In this document: one piece after another, positions 61,401-64,000 of the stretch
Layout: each line of letters starts with the position of its first letter
How positions within the stretch are numbered: the stretch's first letter is position 1
Source: Zopfochytrium polystomum
Taxonomy: Eukaryota > Chytridiomycota > Chytridiomycetes > Chytridiales > Chytridiaceae
DNA: 64,000 bases
NCBI GenBank assembly: GCA_025765615.1
Contig: JAIVFJ010000051.1
Location: 186,001 to 250,000, forward strand
Reading direction: 5' to 3'
Notes under the pieces: model-generated
What the model was told of the DNA's origin: nothing
The model's database searches: none
Seen by the model: only the letters and a program-made list of their open reading frames with translations
Position numbers and translations under genes: made by a program

Positions 61401-63677
61401 TCTGCAAGAACTTCATCAGAACAAGCTGTGAATCGCGTTTTCCTCGATTGCCAGATCGATTTGAAGACAACTCTTCTTCTTCAGTTCCACACTTTACGAC
61501 GGCAATAATTGGAATTGAGCCACCTGTTTTACAGTGGAAGTATCCTCCATACTAAAAAAACATGTGAGAAACAAATTAAGAACGTGTAAGGAATTGATGC
61601 TTGCGTTTCCCTCACCACTTTTGCTTGGTTGTGAGTTTTTCTTCCATCAGCAATGGCCAAGTAGCTTTTCCGATCATGAGAGTCGTTCAGCATTGGATGC
61701 ATATCAATCATCTTAATAATAGCATCAGGTGTTGACAAAGTATTGCCTGCTCCAGTGATAAGGCCATCCGCAATGACAAAGAGAAGCTTGTGAGTGTCAG
61801 GGTAGTTTGTACTGGACAGCGACTCCAACGTGCCACGAATACCATCTTCGCTCTCAGAATAGCACGTAACAAGAAGTATGCAAAATGGATCCTCCACTGT
61901 TGCGATACGCTGTCCCGCAGGGGGTGGCTCCACCCATAGTTTGTATGCTGGATTCATTGTCCCATCCCCAAGCTCCACTTTGAAATCTTTTGATCCCGGT
62001 TGAAGCCGATATGGGCAGGGCACTGCCAGTGATCCTCTGCCAATTGGCTCATTCCCAGGTGGCAAGCGGGTGTGACGGTTTCCCTGACGAGGTCGTATAG
62101 CATACTCGGACATGAACCAGTGGAAAGTCACCGCCATACAGAATCGGACAATGATGAGTATGAGAATGACAATGAGGCAGAATGTCTGAATGATGCGGGT
62201 TGCAGAACAGCCAACAGTCTCCTTATCAACATAGCCGACCATGTAGTTCTGTTGCAAGCACTTCACAACAGCCAAGCGTGTCCAGGTGTTGGAAAAAATT
62301 CGTGTTGCATCCACTCCGACAGACCGAGCAACAATTTCCGCCTCAGCAGTGCCACTGGTGAATCGAGCGTCTGCTGGTGTGTTGAAGTAATCAGTCAGGT
62401 TGATGACGACAGAGTTGAAGACTGTTAGAGTGTTCGGTGGGGCTGTGTTGCGAGAAATATCAGCCCAAGTAAAGAAGGTTCGGCCCCGAGGCTTCAGGCT
62501 TTCTATGAGTGCAATTGGTAAGCAAGCCTGACTGGGCAATGCAAGGGCAGGAACGCCAGGATATCTGCTGCGCACAGTGCAAGCATGCTGTGGTGGATTT
62601 GGAAACGGACTGCACGCAGATGCAGGAGTTTCGAAAAGCTGAGAAATGTCTGCGCCGTGCCAATCAGGTGTCAAAGTTATGCCACCGTTTCGAGATAGGA
62701 GCATGCTGACATCGTCAAAGTCATAAATACTTCCAAATATTACGATTCCATCCCTGTATGCAATGCTGACGCCATCAGTCTGATTGAGAGCCGCATCCTC
62801 AGAGCGGGAGACACCTCCATCCGGGCACCACGCAAGTTGTATGCCAAACGTTTCGAATCCCACCAACACCATAAGCATGGCAATGATGATGCACGATGCC
62901 AACTGAGTTGGAATTATTAGAGAGCAACCTTAGCAACACACAATACCTTTTCACGAAATGCTTGCTTGACCTCTTCCGACTCCATTTTCATTCTAGTGAA
63001 AACGCAATTGCACAAAAAGGATGTCAATCCAATAGATGTAAAATGCCACCAATCGAATCCATCAGATCCATTCACATCAGACTTTCTGATGAGCGGCAAG
63101 GACGACTGCTGTATTTCGGACACTGCATCCAACAATTTAGAGGGTCTTGCTATAAAATGTCAACTCACCAGTTGCATCCTGGATTCTCCGGCGGAGAAGG
63201 CTTCGTTGTTGCAACCGCTCTGGTGCAATGGGCCTGCGGCGCCTGTTGATCTACGTTGCCAACGACTCCTTCAGGGATTATGTTCTGCATAGTCGGAACG
63301 TCCGCTTGCATAGCGGTCAACCACGGTCCGTTTGCCGTTTGACGGGTATTCGACAAAGGCGCCTTTGGCTGCTTGATGGTAGGATAATTTTCTTCGGAAA
63401 AGGATGCCGTCGCCTGACCGTGGGGTTGATGAGACTGCTCCGGCACGCCGCCCCTTCGCCACAAGGATGAAAGCGTGAAAAACGAGGTCCCCGAAGACTG
63501 AGTGCTCGCATTCGGTCGCTCAGTGCCACGGCCAAAAGTCCTGAGGGGAAAACTTTGCGAGTGCTGTCGATTATTCTGCGGCGCATCGTCCTCCAACATC
63601 GACTCGTCCACCTCGACACGGCTGTCGTCGGCGAGGAAGCTATTAATTTGCGGCTTTGGTCCGTTTCTCATTGGCAT
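58489..63677 (-). CDS. chitin synthase, class IV (CHS3-like), with long disordered C-terminal tail
   Basis: A processive membrane glycosyltransferase making chitin from UDP-GlcNAc at the cell surface. The cytosolic N-terminus ([18 protein letters not shown]) leads to VKQAFREK and the first hydrophobic segment ([19 protein letters not shown]), a lumenal domain, then [18 protein letters not shown]. The catalytic part has [25 protein letters not shown], the DxD motif [19 protein letters not shown], a GEDRFLT motif and [17 protein letters not shown], the QRRRW signature. Further membrane helices and the class IV end [16 protein letters not shown] then DDVSWGATR follow. Within that end the frame shifts by one base (TTAGGG at about 60447). 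Downstream, Ser/Pro-rich frames run to a stop at 58489, with 30-nt repeats. They are on the same strand with no obvious new promoter, so I treat them as a tail, but they could be a separate gene starting near 60085. Confidence 0.85.
59457..59546 (-). repeat. three 30-nt tandem repeats encoding SGSPNASxR
   Basis: Three near-identical 30-bp units at 59457-59486, 59487-59516 and 59517-59546 encode [14 protein letters not shown] decapeptides in the tail region of the chitin synthase gene. Confidence 0.85.
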
Positions 63678-64000
63678 GGTGGGAGCTTAGAAATTTCGGG
63701 AGGATAGTGGCCGTATCGGACCACGGCTGTACTTTGCTACGACGCTTGGTTTTCACGGCTTGCGGTTTTGTGCACCGCTGATCGCGCGTTCGACTCAGTG
63801 TAGTGACGGCAGTGCGCTTCGGCCTGTGCTCAAGGGGCTGGAGTACTAGCCGTCGAAGGGACACAGAGACGATTGGCACCGCTCGCAGCCGTTGCGCTCC
63901 GCGTCGCCGATGTTGGTGTGCAAGTGGGCGTTGGAAAAGAACGGCTCTGTGGTACGGGGCCAATGCAAGTAAAAGGGCGGGCGCCTGCCGCTTTGCAGCG
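63678..64000. other. upstream region of the chitin synthase gene
   Basis: The last 320 bp presumably hold the promoter and 5' UTR of the minus-strand chitin synthase gene. A short minus frame of about 100 codons has no recognisable features. Confidence 0.45.

Overview
The window is eukaryotic nuclear DNA, most likely from a flagellated (zoosporic, chytrid-like) fungus. Three things point that way. First, the genes carry short spliceosomal introns of about 45-110 nt. Second, there are typical fungal genes: a class IV-type chitin synthase, a sterol 24-C-methyltransferase (ERG6) and a PMR1-type Ca2+/Mn2+ ATPase. Third, there are three genes needed only for motile cilia: DRC10/IQCD, ODAD3/CCDC151 and DNAAF11/LRRC6. 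Yeasts and moulds lost this last set. I cannot name the species. No tRNA, rRNA, CRISPR array or intact transposon was seen.

Layout. 0.8-4.6 kb (-) PMR1-type P-type ATPase; a repeat-rich divergent spacer; 6.0-7.5 kb (+) ERG6, then an unresolved coding-looking stretch to 8.2 kb; 9.0-15.0 kb (-) RalGAP beta subunit; 15.4-17.2 kb (-) DRC10 head to head with 17.4-19.6 kb (+) ODAD3; 20.0-21.4 kb (-) ethanolamine-phosphate cytidylyltransferase; 21.7-23.2 kb (-) a small protein with two Sin3-type PAH domains and a probable membrane anchor; 24.1-27.5 kb (+) a multi-Myb protein; 28.3-30.0 kb (+) a low-complexity hypothetical protein; 30.5-36.7 kb (+) a Nup214/Nup159-type FG nucleoporin, followed by two tandem FG-tailed derivatives (36.9-38.8 and 38.9-40.4 kb); 41.1-45.1 kb (+) WDR75/UTP17; 45.3-45.8 kb (+) a tandem ubiquitin-like protein; 46.4-50.8 kb (-) a MADBUB checkpoint protein with a degenerate kinase; 52.9-54.4 kb (+) DNAAF11; 55.0-57.6 kb (-) a nuclease-fold/jacalin/ricin-B-lectin protein; 58.5-63.7 kb (-) chitin synthase with a long tail.

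The genes are mostly unrelated housekeeping functions: ion pumping, sterol and phospholipid synthesis, ribosome biogenesis, nuclear pore, spindle checkpoint and cell wall. The exception is the flagellar set, two members of which share a promoter region of about 165 bp. Exon positions were inferred by eye from GT-AG signals and family alignment from memory, so boundaries are approximate.

A striking technical feature is that many conserved reading frames are broken, and nearly every break is repaired by skipping one base. This looks like residual single-base insertions in the assembly, though a biological cause is not formally excluded.
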